DNA from: Larix kaempferi
Taxonomy: Eukaryota > Streptophyta > Pinopsida > Pinales > Pinaceae
Assembly: GCA_027924585.1 (NCBI GenBank)
Contig: BSBM01000321.1
Coordinates: 551,001 to 615,000, forward strand
Length of the DNA: 64,000 nt
Reading direction: 5' to 3'
The notes under the pieces are model-generated. The model did not search any database and was not told the origin of the DNA. It was given only the letters and a program-made list of their open reading frames with translations. This document shows, piece by piece, positions 46,222 through 56,512 of the stretch (its first letter is position 1; the number at the start of each line of letters is the position of its first letter). A program made the position numbers and the translations under genes.

Positions 46222-46653
46222 TTAGGAGAAGATCGATCGTGAGAGTTCCGGAGAAGCCAAAGCCATAGCTTTAAAGAATTTTGCGAAAACAAAAAAAAAA
46301 TTGCAGAAATTATCGTGCCCCTCCCTTGCATCAAGGCACGACAATTTAGGGAGATAAAGTGAAAAAAAAATTGGGAATTATCACGGCCTCCCTATAGGCC
46401 AAGGCGCGAAAATTAGGGCAAGAAAATATTTTTTTTCATTATTCCATGAGAGTGATTGTTTTTTACTTTGACGAAGTTATTTTCTTTTACGAGATTCTTT
46501 AAGTAAGATTTGTTTTTACAAAATTATTTTACAAGAGTAGAAGAGATTTTTTTAAATGTCTTTTTTATTTTTAAGGAAGAGAAGAGGAGTATTTTAAAAA
46601 AAAGGAAGGAGATTGTTTTAAAAAAAAAGCCAGTGAAAGACTCTACATCGTCT

Positions 46654-47700
46654 ATGGCTTCTAGCAGCAATAATCAATCTCAGATTTCTCCTCTTACAAG
46701 GAAAAAGGACTATGATGTCTGGGCCACGAGGATCGTGGTTTATCTCAAGTCAGAAGATGTGTAGGAATATGTCATGAATGGCTATTCTGAACCAGCTGAT
46801 GATGCAACTTTTCAATCCCTTTCAAACGTAGAAAAGGATGTCCTCCAAGCGCACAGGAAGAAGGATGCAAGGGCACTGCATCTCATAATGAACGCTTTGG
46901 ATAACAGCATATTTCCAAATATATCAGCTTCATTACATGCCAAAGCAGCATGGGATACCTTGGCGACCAATTATCAGGGTGCTGGTAAGGTACAAACAGC
47001 TACACTCCAAAACTTAAGAAGAGATTTTGAAGATCTGAAGATGAAAGAATCAAACTCAGTAGATTCTTTCATGACCCATGTCATGGGGATTGTTAATCAA
47101 CTGAATACCTATGGTGAAAAGATCGAAGATCAACGGGTGGTTGAAAGGGTTCTAAGATCCCTACCCCACAAATTTAATTTGAAAGTTGCGGCGATTGAAG
47201 AAGCAAAGGATCTGAGTATTCTCTCTATAGACAAGTTGACCGGATCTCCACTTTCATATGAATCCAGAATCAACAGGAATGAAGAGTCCTCTCTAGAGAA
47301 TGCTTTCAAAGCACATGTCTCATTCTCAAAAGGTAGAGGAAGAGGCAGAGGCAAAGGAGGATCAAGAGGAAGAGGCAGAAGTGACCGAAGTAATGGCAAT
47401 GAAGATCACCATCATAACCATGAAGGCGGGAACTACGACAAAAAAAGGTCAGATAAATCTAATATTAAGTGTTATTATTGCAATAAATTTGGGCATTATG
47501 CTCATGAATGTAGAAAGAAAAAGTATGATCAAGCAAATCATAATGCTAATGTGACTAATACCTGTGTAGATAAAGAAGATATGTTATTTCTTACATGTCA
47601 TGCTGCACACGAAAGCCCAATGGGACTTTGGCTTTTAGATAGTGGCTACAGTAACCATATGATAGGTGATAATGGTCTAATTGCAAACCTAGATGGATAA
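46654..47700 (+). pseudogene. gag: Copia gag and protease, two stops
   Basis: I take ATG 46654 (MASSSNNQSQ) as the start because it follows an A-rich leader and directly precedes conserved gag wording (YDVWATRIVVYLKSEDV). TAG 46762-46764 replaces what should be Trp (DVWEYV). The UBN2-type gag core follows (AAWDTLATNYQGAGKV, LQNLRRDFEDLKM, VERVLRSLPHKF), then an Arg/Gly-rich basic tract (GRGRGRGKGGSRGRGR) and zinc knuckle CYYCNKFGHYAHEC near 47,470-47,511. Protease is readable as LWLLDSGYSNHM with the DSG active site intact near 47,638. TAA 47698-47700 ends the frame where Gln is likely. Confidence 0.92.
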
Positions 47701-48990
47701 GTGAGGACAGAGGTCAAAGTCAGCACGGATGAGGTAGTTTCAGTTCTTGGCAAAGGAGTGGTCAACATTCTGACCAAACAAGGCCAAAAAAAGACAATCA
47801 CAGATGTATATTATGCTCCAGGATTGAAGCATAATCTGCTTAGCATTGGACAACTTACTGAAAAAAATTACAGACTTGTCTTTGATGGATCAGACTATGA
47901 AATTTATGACAAACCCCCAAATAGACAGTTGATCATCAAAATAAAAGTGACTAGGAACAGGATGTATCCACTAGTCATGAATTGCAGCAGCAAGGTAACC
48001 TCTTTTGCTCAAAAAGCCACTTGCATGGATGATTATTGGTTATGGCATTTTAGATATGGACATCTTCACTTTGGTGGTCTCAAGTTTTTACAGTAGAAAG
48101 AGATGGTAAAAGGATTACCCCCTATGAAGGAACCAGAAAGCAGTTGTGAGTGTTGCATCATTGCAAAGCAACACAGGGATAGCTTTCCTAAAGGTATGTC
48201 TCGAAGGGCACATGCACCTCTAGAACTTATTCATACTGATCTGTGTGGTCCAATGCAAAAACAGTCAATTGGTGGAAGCTATTATTTTCTTACATTTATA
48301 GATGATTTTAGTAGAAAAACATGGGTGTATTTCCTTCGTCATAAGTCTGAAACTTTTGGCAAGTTCAAGGAATTTAGGGCTCTGGTTGAAAAACAGAGTG
48401 GTTATCAACTCAAAGTATTGAGATCGGATGGAGGGGGAGAGTATTACTCAAAGGAATTTCAGGATTACTGCAAACATCATGGAATCAAGAGGCAATTCAC
48501 TACAAGATATACACCTCAACAAAATGGTATTGCAGAATGCAAGAATAGAACCATCATGAATATGGCAAGGAGCACGCTGAAAGGAAGAAACTGTCCCATG
48601 GATTTTGGGGAGACGCAGTGGCTTGTGCTGTTGATATGATGAATAGATCTCCCACCAAAATTGTGAAGAACAGAGTTCCAGAGGAAGCATGGACAGGTAT
48701 GAGTTGTAATGTTTCTCATTTCAGAATATTTGGTTGTGTTGCTTATGCTCATGTTCCTAAACAGCTAAGAAAAAAGCTAGACAACAGGAGTGAGAAATGT
48801 ATATTTCTTGGATACGGTGAAGAAACTAAATCCTACAAGCTGTATAACCCTATCACCAAAAAGGTTATCCTCAGCAGAGATGTTTTGTTCAAGGAAGAAG
48901 AGTCATGGAATGGAACCATAGACAAGAGTGTGGGAGCTACAATACCCCAACCAGAAGATGAAGAAGAAGAGGAGCTGATTGGACAACAGG
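47701..48990 (+). pseudogene. Copia protease end, pre-integrase domain and integrase
   Basis: Continues in the gag frame: YYAPGLKHNLLSIGQL, then the pre-integrase/zinc region (LWHFRYGHLHFGGL, CECCIIAKQHRDSFP) with TAG 48094-48096. The integrase core shows HTDLCGPM (first Asp), LRSDGGGEYYSKEF (second Asp) and NGIAECKNRT (Glu). The spacing between second Asp and Glu is exactly 35 residues, so the catalytic triad is intact. A one-base deletion in a T run near 48,606 (FWGDAVACAVDMMNRSP expected) shifts the frame. The C-terminal part (FRIFGCVAYAHVPKQ, KCIFLGYGEETKSYKLYNP) reads in the next frame, from 48,618 on. Confidence 0.92.
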
Positions 48991-50718
48991 GTCCAGTAGC
49001 ATCTTCACCGGTAGCAAATACTCCAGAAAGAACACCTAGAAACTCAGCTCGAGGTGAAGCATCAAGTCCGCAATCAGGTAATGAATCTGATCACAGTAAT
49101 AGAAAGATTGGAAGATTGGAAGATATTTATGATGAATTGGATGCAAATACCAATTACGTTTTTATTGCTAGTGAACCTGTGTTTTATGAAGAGGCTGTAA
49201 AACAAGAGCATTGGGTAAAAGCCATGGATGAAGAGATAGATTCCATTGAGAGAAACGATACATGGGATCTAGTTGACCTGCCAAAGAATAAGAAACCCAT
49301 TGGTGTGAAGTGGGTCTATAAGACCAAGCTCAATGAAAAAGGTGAGATTGATAGGTACAAGGAAAGGTTAGTAGCAAAAGGTTTCTCGCAACAACCAGGA
49401 ATTGATTTTGGAGAAAATTTTGCACTAGTGGCAAGATTGGACACAATAAGAGTAGTTCTAGCAATTGCAACCCAGAAAAAATAGAAAGTGTATCAGATGG
49501 ATGTCAAGTTGGCATTCTTGAATGGAATTCTTGAAGAAGAAATTTATGTGGAGCAGCCACATGGGTATGAAATAAAAGAACATGAAGAGAAATTTTACAA
49601 GTTGAAGAAAGCTCTATATGGGCTCAAGCAAGCTCCAAGAGCTTGGTACAGCAGAATTGATTATTATCTGATCAAAAATGGTTTTAGCAGAAGCAGCAGC
49701 GAACCAACACTTTACACAAAGGTAAATCAACAAGGACAGATTTTAATAGTATGTTTATATGTTGATGATATGATTTTTATAAGTGACCTGTCAGTAGATG
49801 AGTTCAAGGAAGCTATGATGAAAGAGTTCGAGATGACAGACCTTGGATTGATGAAGTTCTTTCTTGGCTTAGAAGTAGAACAGTTAGAAAAAAGGTATAT
49901 TTATCTCTCAAAATAAATATGCTAATGATGTTCTTAAGCGATTTAGAATGCATAATTGCAAAACGACACCTACACCAGTGGCAACAGGTACAAAGTTGAG
50001 CAAAGAAGATGACAGTCCCAATGTAGATCCAACACTGTTTAACAGACTTGTAGGAAGTCTCATGTATCTCACAGCTACGAGACCAAATATTATGTTTGTT
50101 GTAAGCTTGATTTCGAGGTTCATGGAGTCTCCCAAAGACTCACATTGGCAAGTTGGCAAAAGGATCTTACGATATGTTGCAGGGACTTCAAGCTATGGAA
50201 TTTTATACTCAAGCACTGAGTATGATGTTTTGACAGGTTTCACTGACAGTGATTTTGCAGGAAGTTTGGATGACAGGTAGAGCACTTCCGGTCATGTTTT
50301 TCATCTTGGATCAGGGGTGATTTCATGGGCATCCAAGAAGCATCCCATTGTGACACTTTCATCAGCAGAAGCAGAGTATGTAGCAGCAACATCAGCAGCA
50401 TGTCAAGCAGTCTGGTTACGTTGAGTTTTAGAAGGTCTTCAACAGAAACAAGAAGGACCAACAACAATCTATTGTGACAACAATTCAGCAATCGCTCTAT
50501 CCAAGAACCATGTTTTTCACCAGAAAAGCAAGCACATTGATACCAGATATCACTTCATAAGAGAACTTGTGAACAATGGTGAAGTTCATGTTGAGCATTG
50601 TAAATCGATTGACCAATTGGCTGACATATTCACAAAGCCATTGGCAAAAGATATTTTTGAAACCCATAGAAATCATTTAGGCATTGTAAAAGCTGCAGTA
50701 GTCAGCAGTAGTAAGTAA
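48991..50718 (+). pseudogene. pol: Copia reverse transcriptase and RNase H, broken
   Basis: After an acidic linker, RT begins with HWVKAMDEEIDSIERNDTWD and continues GVKWVYKTKLNEKGEIDRYK, LVAKGFSQQPGIDF. Then comes TAG 49482-49484 (Trp expected), YQMDVKLAFLNGILEEEIYV, KKALYGLKQAPRAWY and the catalytic YVDDMIF near 49,757. A one-base indel in an A6 run near 49,892 shifts the frame before the ISQNKYAND block. RNase H follows: GFTDSDFAGSLDDR, TAG 50278-50280, VTLSSAEAEYVAATSAACQ, TGA 50422-50424 (Arg expected), IYCDNNSAIALSKN and LADIFTKPL. The polyprotein ends at TAA 50716-50718, 7 bp before the LTR. Confidence 0.93.
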
Positions 50719-50725
50719 GAGGGAG
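50713..50725 (+). promoter_or_regulatory. Polypurine tract of the copia element
   Basis: AAGTAAGAGGGAG directly before the 3' LTR; it overlaps the polyprotein stop codon. Confidence 0.8.
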
Positions 50726-50981
50726 TGTTAGAAATAGCAATTACTTCAGTTAACTTAGCTTTTACTTTAGTTCCTATTTTCAAGTTCAGTTAATAAATGC
50801 AACATCATGCTTTGCATGCATGCAAAAGCTAGGTTAGAGTTTTTAGGGTTTCCATAAGTGTTTAAATACACATTACATTTTGGTTTGTATTACATCAGTT
50901 GATCTTCCGTTTATGAATAACGATTGAAGAGCCGTAGCTCATTCTGCATTATCTTTTGTTTATTTGTGCCTCCAACCTTCA
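50726..50981 (+). repeat. 3' LTR of the copia element
   Basis: 256 bp, same length as the 5' LTR. Differences include AGTAATT/AGCAATT near the start and TCTTCC/TGTGCC near the end. Followed by the ATCAT target duplication. Confidence 0.95.
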
Positions 50982-50986
50982 ATCAT

Positions 50987-51332
50987 ATTACTATGTAAAC
51001 AAGGGAGATAGAAGCTAAGCTTCAAGTGACTCCCTACTATATGCCACCATTAATATGTTCATGATGGCTTGGTATGCTTTAATTTTAGATCGCAAAGGAG
51101 TGAATACTCTATGTAAACAGTAAGATCCTACTGGATATGAAGACTTTCATAACCAAATACACAACTTGATTTGTGTTGGGGTAAACACAGGTTCCCTAGA
51201 GTTACCTTGCTAGGCTCGTTTGTCAAAGATATTATATATCATTTGATTGTAGGAAAGAAAGTTTGGCCAGATCATGAAAGTAGAGCTTAAAATATAATTC
51301 CTTTTTATTTCCTAAATGTTGAAAGAGCTAGC
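50987..51332. other. Unassigned stretch right of the copia element
   Basis: About 345 bp. A plus-strand stretch near 51,030-51,200 reads ATINMFMMAWYALILDRKG and later NTGSLELPC with stops between. It could be a decayed coding remnant of unknown origin. I cannot name a family. Confidence 0.3.
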
Positions 51333-51972
51333 TTTATGTAGGTAAAAATAAGTAGTTGTTTTGAATGATTGATGGCATTCAAAGGTTTACATAAAAACAA
51401 CCACTCAATAAGCATAAATATGTGTAACATCCTCATATATTTAAGGTTGATTAGATTAATAAAGTTTTAAGTTAAAGTTATTAATCAATAAAATTTAAAG
51501 TTTATGTAGGTAAAAATAAGTAGTTGTTTTGAATGATTGATGGCATTCAAAGGTTTACATAAAAACAACCACTCAATAAACATAAATATGTGTAACATCC
51601 TCATGTATTTAAGGTTGATAATTTAGATTAATAAAGTTTTAAGATAAAATTATTAATCAATAAAATTTAAAATTATTGATTTTCATATTGAATTTAATCT
51701 ACTAGCATATTAAAATATTTATTATACTCTTATAAAATTGAATTTATTCTACTAACATATTAAAAGATAAGACTACAACCACTCAATAAGCATAAATATG
51801 TGTAACATCTTGGTTGATTAGATTAATAAAATTTTAAGGTAAAGTTATTAATCAATAAAATTTAAAGTTATTGATTTTCATATTGAATTTAATCTACTAA
51901 CATATTAAAATATTTATTATACTCTTATAAAATTGAATTTATTCTACTAACATATTAAAAGATAAGACTACC
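51333..51972. repeat. Overlapping AT-rich tandem duplications (168 bp and about 206 bp)
   Basis: 51333-51500 and 51501-51665 repeat with 168-bp period, starting TTTATGTAGGTAAAAATAAG. The later half of the second unit plus its extension (51570-51775) is repeated at 51776-51972 (about 206 bp, with a small deletion). Two rounds of duplication with different endpoints are needed. Confidence 0.85.
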
Positions 51973-52021
51973 GTTATCTGATAAAAAAGACAAAACCAAC
52001 AGAATCATCTCAAAAGTAAAA

Positions 52022-52129
52022 ATAAAAATACTACAATTAAAATATATTTTTACATGATAAAAATACTACAATTAAAATAGATTTTTACATGATAAAAATA
52101 CTACAATTAAAATAGATTTTCACATGATT
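52022..52129. repeat. Tandem repeat, 3 x about 36 bp
   Basis: Three copies of ATAAAAATACTACAATTAAA followed by ATAKATTTTYACATG, differing at one or two bases. Confidence 0.9.
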
Positions 52130-52216
52130 TCGTTGTCTTGCTGAAGTGGCCTTTCTGAATGCATAGTTCCATAATCAACATTTAAACAGATACTTGAAAT
52201 ACATTTAATTCTGTTT

Positions 52217-52470
52217 AAAATTTATATTGTAAATTCTGATTTTTAAAATAATTTGTATTTAAAATTTGAGATTGATAAAAAAAAATGAAAACAAAATCAG
52301 CAGATTCATTTCAAAAAGTAAAATAACACAATTAAATTATATTTTAAAATTTATATTGTAAATTCTGATTTTTAAAATAATTTGTATTTAAAATTTGAGA
52401 TTGATAAAAAAAAAATGAAAACAAAATCAACAGATTCATTTCAAAAAGTAAAATAATACAATTAAATTAT
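52217..52470. repeat. Tandem duplication, 128-bp unit
   Basis: 52217-52344 and 52345 to about 52470, each beginning AAAATTTATATTGTAAATTC, alike except for A-run length and a few bases. The rest of 52,471-52,990 is AT-rich without interpretable content. Confidence 0.9.
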
Positions 52471-52990
52471 ATTTTCATCTGATTTAGTTGATTGGCTGGA
52501 GTGGGCCTCCTCGATCAATAGTTGCATAATCCATATTTAATTTCTTTGAAATAATCTAAACCATTCATTTTTTTTTATTTTAAAATGATTCTTATCTGAA
52601 GTTTACAATTCAACTATCATGTTTTATATATAAACCAACCTCATTTTTTTTTATTTTATCTTAGCAGTTGCGAGAGTTGTGACAGACTCTGTCTGTTAAA
52701 AGTTAATGAGAAAAGTAGCGAAGGATCAAATTTGTATGGTGAGTAATGAAGTCTAAAATTATTCTCAATTATTGTTTTTTACTTAGTTAATAAGATTTAA
52801 CTTAAAAACTACTCTCACATAATTAATAATATTGAATTATAAAACTAAAGAAATAAGAAACAATTTTAATTTAGAGATTATTGATATATAAATTAACATA
52901 TAGTTATAAATTATGTATTATGACGCAACTTGTGGCCTTATGGTAGGCTAGTTTCTTATAACCCCACGTGTTAATCTAGTCGGCATCACG

Positions 52991-53260
52991 CCAGCAATGA
53001 TATGCATAGACATATCCATACGCTCAATTGAAACTTTTTTCCAAACTGCATGGCCACCAAGTGTCTGCACAGTGGTAGCCTCGGATCATCCGTTTGCCTT
53101 TGAGAATGGGCCATACTGCTTGCAGTTTGCCTTTGAGAATGGGCCATACTGTTTGCAGTTCGAACCCATCAATTGCATATTATAACCCATAAACAAAAAC
53201 ATCGTTGTTACAACCTGACCAGTCCCAAGAAAAATTGTGGGGGCAAACAGGGATCGCCAG
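52991..53260 (+). other. Small GC-richer island with a 33-bp in-frame repeat
   Basis: A short plus-strand frame (52997-53185, 62 codons) contains an exact-length 33-bp tandem repeat (53093-53125 and 53126-53158), read as FAFENGPYCLQ twice. The island is less AT-rich than its surroundings and has a CACGTG core near 52,965. It might be a fragment of a host exon, but I recognise no family and no start context, so I do not call a gene. Confidence 0.35.
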
Positions 53261-53658
53261 TATATTCGAATTTAATATCCGACTGGATTTCTTGTAAAGA
53301 TTGCACTGAAATAATGAACATCCAAACGATGTCAATTTGATCCTTCTACACTATGTTGCTTGCTATGAGACGCAAATTCAAGAGTCCATGAAATTCACAA
53401 GTCCATGAAAGATTGTAGTAGTGAAAGCTTCTAATAAAATAAATAACGGTATACACACCATCTTGAGTGAATGTCGAAAGCAACTAGGTTGCCTAATTCT
53501 CAACTAAATGAATCTCCCTATTCTATTTAAATATAGAGTGTGAGCATATTAAATATAGCATGGTAAAGAATGAACAAGTCTAGTAATTTTCAACATGGTA
53601 GAAGTTTAAAGATGATGTGGATGAGTTGGTTGTGTTAGAAAAATCTATCACTTTAATT

Positions 53659-54110
53659 TATAGTAGTATAATTCGAATATGGATATATATACGATTCGAT
53701 ATTGAAAAAATGAGTAATAAGAAAATCCAATAAGAATAAAATACAAAAGTATACTTCTTATATATAATACTTTTAATCAAATATATAAATCAAATTAACA
53801 TAAATATACATTAAAAACCATTCATTTTTATAAGAAAATAAATAAATTGAATGTTATTTATATTTTATAGTTATTAAATAATAAAAATTTGGTTTTTAAA
53901 AATGGTTTTTAAAATTTACTTTTAATCAAATATATAAACCAAATTAGCATAAATGTACATTAAAAACCATTCATTTTTATAAGAAAGTAAATAAATTGAA
54001 TGTTATTTATATTTTATAGTTATTAAATAATAAAAATTTGGTTTTTAAAAATAGTTTTTAAAATTTACTTTTTCATTAGTAAGAATTTATATCCTTATCA
54101 TATCTATTAT
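53659..54110. mobile_element. MITE-like copy 1, right end unclear, with internal 149-bp duplication
   Basis: Starts TATAGTAGTATAATTCGA, matching the terminus at 54,923, and follows that element through ATATATAATAYTTTTAATCAAATATA and the CATTARTAA block near its end. Inside, 53770-53918 and 53919-54067 are direct repeats, which copy 2 lacks. The right terminal repeat is not recognisable, so this end is lost or mutated. Confidence 0.55.
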
Positions 54111-54559
54111 TTTATTCACAAAAACTTGATACCTGGAAAACCAAATCATGAAATAAATAAGCCACGTGCTGCCGCCACAAAAGTGCAGGACAGCTTAATA
54201 TCCTCTTTTTCCTTAAAATATATGACCTTCGATTATAAACCGATAAATGGAGGGCCTTGTTCACTGGTTTTGCGTGAGCGGGGCTTTCTGCCAGGAATAC
54301 AGAGAACTCAAGAATAAGGCTTTGATCCGGCTCTTGTTAATATATTTATATATATGTATATTAATGATTTGTGTTTGTTGTACATACCTGACAATGTTAC
54401 TGATGGATGAATTACGTTGCTGCACTCTCTTTTTTAAACTATGCCCATTTGGGTGTGTTGTTACAGATATCTCTTTTTTAATCTAGCCTATTTGGGTGTG
54501 TTGTTTAAGAAGGAATGCAAAAATATAAAAAAAATTAAAATTAAAAATCTATTTTTATA
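54111..54559. other. Unassigned spacer
   Basis: About 450 bp. Short plus-strand frames exist (e.g. 54126-54317) but I recognise no protein and no conserved context. Confidence 0.35.
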
Positions 54560-54593
54560 CAAACGAGTAGAGTGTCCTTCACCTCTCGAATTT
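54560..54593 (+). repeat. 34-bp direct repeat bracketing the cullin copy, left unit
   Basis: CAAACGAGTAGAGTGTCC plus the next 16 bases (ending CTCGAATTT) recur at 56479-56512 with a single C/T difference. The two units lie 1919 bp apart, on either side of the cullin pseudogene. The similarity does not extend on either side. Confidence 0.9.
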
Positions 54594-54671
54594 CAGATTT
54601 ACGAGTTTCTTTATTATAAGCATTTATGATTATTTTTAAGTAATGACCGTTGTTCCACTGAATGTAGCAGT

Positions 54672-56196
54672 CAACTTTTCGGAGGCATTGAAGAGTAATA
54701 ACAAAGCTGCCTGATAAGTTCTTACTGCTAACATCTCTATTGGTCGCACATCAAATCTGCCGATTATATTACAGGTCCCCATGGAATATATCCATCTAAG
54801 CTTACGACGTTTAGTTTCTGTAGAATAAAAATCTCTAAATACCTCAACACATTTAGCCATCTCCAAAGGTAGATTAAGCTTAGAATAATTGGAAATTGAC
54901 CAAAATTTAGTAGTTAAGACTACATAGTAGCATAATTCGAGTACAAAGATCGGAAAAATAAGTAATGAAAATATCTACTACTAATATAATATTGTAGTAG
55001 CTTGCTTATATATAATATTTTTAATCAAATATACTATAAATATACATAGACATTTCTATAATAAAATTTAACATATATTTAAAAAACAAAAATATAAAAT
55101 CTCAACAACCTCCTATATTGATATTGAAGTGTGAGAGACCACAACTACTTATTTATAGTTATTTTAATAAGTAAGCATGAAATTGAATGGTATTTTTTTT
55201 ACAGTGTTTAAATAATTAATGTTTTTTTCTTTCTTTCTTTAAATTGGTTTTCAAATTTTAACTCTCCATTAATAATTCGTATCCGTATTACACCTACACC
55301 TAATATTGGAACAATTCGAATTTATTGCGAATTTTCATACACAAAATACCAATACAGTCTGATTATGCTACTATGGTCTATTTCAAGATGGATATTTGAA
55401 TTATCAGTAAAATATGCCATAAATCTAGTTTGTCTGTCCTTTTTCTCTCGTCAAATCTGCAACCATGCCCTCCATCTTTGATGTCATCTGGCCACCACAA
55501 TACTGGTTCAGCTTGGACAGAATGCTCAGCTCATAGTTAATATTTGTAGTTTTCTCCGGCAGAAGTCTTCTGGCTAATTTTTTCCTATAGAGTTCCTCAA
55601 ACGAATCTTTATCACGGACAGAGCTCACAAATTTAAACACCTTTGGAAAAGAAACCTCGATATCATCATCGCTTAATTTTTCATTGCCGCCATTTTTAAC
55701 TAGATCAGCACAAAGTGTAGCCAACGCTTGAGCACTTGTGTTTCGGCCTGCAATTCCTTGATTACAAGATATCTCCATTTAAAGCTAGATAAAAAGAAGT
55801 ACGGTTTTGAAAGGCATATGAAACATATTTCATATACTTATCATGCAGCTTAACAACAGTCCCCACATATGCAACCCGTTTTTTAATTCCATCTAAATCC
55901 TTTTTCCCTACCTTATCCCTTATATCATCTTCTGCCAGTTGAACTAGTGAAGCTCCTTCACTGATTACAAAGGTTTTAAAAATGTTTGCAATTGGTTCCA
56001 AGCCGTTAGGTATTCTACAAAATAGCCTCCACATCCTTAAAAGATCGCTTTCCCTATATTCCCTGAGCAGTGCAAGGCAACCTGAATGCTCATTTTCAAG
56101 AAGTCGAGTCTGGTAACGGGAAAGGAGCTCAGTTTGTATAATCTGCAATAGCTTTTGCTGGCTGTTCCGGTGCAAATAATGGGAAACTCTGTTTAT
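54672..56196 (-). pseudogene. Cullin (CUL1-type) pseudogene fragment split by a MITE
   Basis: Minus-strand, read from 56196: RVSHYLHRNSQQKLLQ, LLENEHSGCLALL, MWRLFCRIPNGLEPIANIFK, VVKLHDKYMKYVSYAFQNRT. A frameshift near 55,775 follows, then EISCNQGIAGRNTS, NGGNEKLSDDDIE, YRKKLARRLLPEKT, YCGGQMTSKMEGMVADL. A second shift near 55,430 leads to AYFTDNSNIHLEID, then the 453-bp MITE, then [32 protein letters not shown] and [17 protein letters not shown]. These are consecutive blocks of a plant CUL1 protein, the SCF ubiquitin-ligase scaffold. The N-terminal half and everything after [10 protein letters not shown], including the neddylation domain, are absent. More than 250 codons run without an intron although plant CUL1 genes have many short exons, which suggests a retrocopy. 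No function is expected. Confidence 0.9.
54923..55375. mobile_element. MITE-like element inserted in the cullin coding sequence
   Basis: 453 bp. The ends are inverted repeats: CATAGTAGCATAAT at 54923-54936 and ATTATGCTACTATG at 55362-55375. The body is very AT-rich and non-coding. Cullin similarity resumes on both sides (EID before, VLTT after), so the element sits in what was coding sequence. A related copy lies at 53659-54110. The superfamily is not clear from the short terminal repeat. A target duplication cannot be read confidently; the flanks TAGACC and TAGTCT on the minus strand are only partly alike. Confidence 0.75.
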
Positions 56197-56228
56197 AATC
56201 GAAGGTCATCCTTACCAACACAAAAACA

Positions 56229-56450
56229 ATATATAATTATCTAATTAATTAATAATAAAACCCTAATATCTACAAAGCCAGAGAGGCTTTTCAGACTGGA
56301 GGAAACAAAAACAACAGGTGCTTTGCATTACATGAGATATATATAATTATCTAATTAATTAATAATAAAACCCTAAATACACATCTACAAAGGCAGAGAG
56401 GCCTTTAAGACTTCAATGAAAATAGCAGGTATGTTGCTTTAAATGAGATT
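56229..56450. repeat. Tandem duplication, 110-bp unit, beside the cullin 5' break
   Basis: ATATATAATTATCTAATTAA starts both units (about 56,229 and 56,339). They share ACCCTAA and GCAGAGAGGC-like blocks, then diverge. This lies just upstream, on the minus strand, of the point where cullin similarity stops. Confidence 0.85.
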
Positions 56451-56478
56451 TTTTTATGGTTTCGCTTTCCACTTGCAA

Positions 56479-56512
56479 CAAATGAGTAGAGTGTCCTTCA
56501 CCTCTCGAATTT
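56479..56512 (+). repeat. 34-bp direct repeat bracketing the cullin copy, right unit
   Basis: Second unit of the repeat at 54560-54593, with T for C at the fifth base. Same orientation. Confidence 0.9.

Larger units (their letters stand above)
45951..50981 (+). mobile_element. Full-length Ty1/copia retrotransposon, decayed
   Basis: 5031 bp with two 256-bp LTRs (45951-46206 and 50726-50981), TGTTAG to CCTTCA, differing at about seven or eight positions. A perfect target duplication ATCAT (45946-45950 and 50982-50986) proves an intact insertion. Internal order is gag, protease, integrase, RT, RNase H, with integrase before RT as in Ty1/copia. The coding region has at least six premature stops and two one-base frameshifts. 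All catalytic motifs are otherwise readable, so the element died by point mutation after insertion. The lineage within Ty1/copia is not assigned; Tork or Ivana-like wording is possible. Confidence 0.95.

Noticed and set aside
46510-46764. Upstream start for copia gag at 46510.
   Set aside because: The extra residues come from A- and T-rich leader sequence; ATG 46654 precedes the conserved gag wording.
54672-56196. A functional cullin gene with introns.
   Set aside because: Frameshifts near 55,775 and 55,430, a transposon in coding sequence, and missing N-terminal and neddylation regions.
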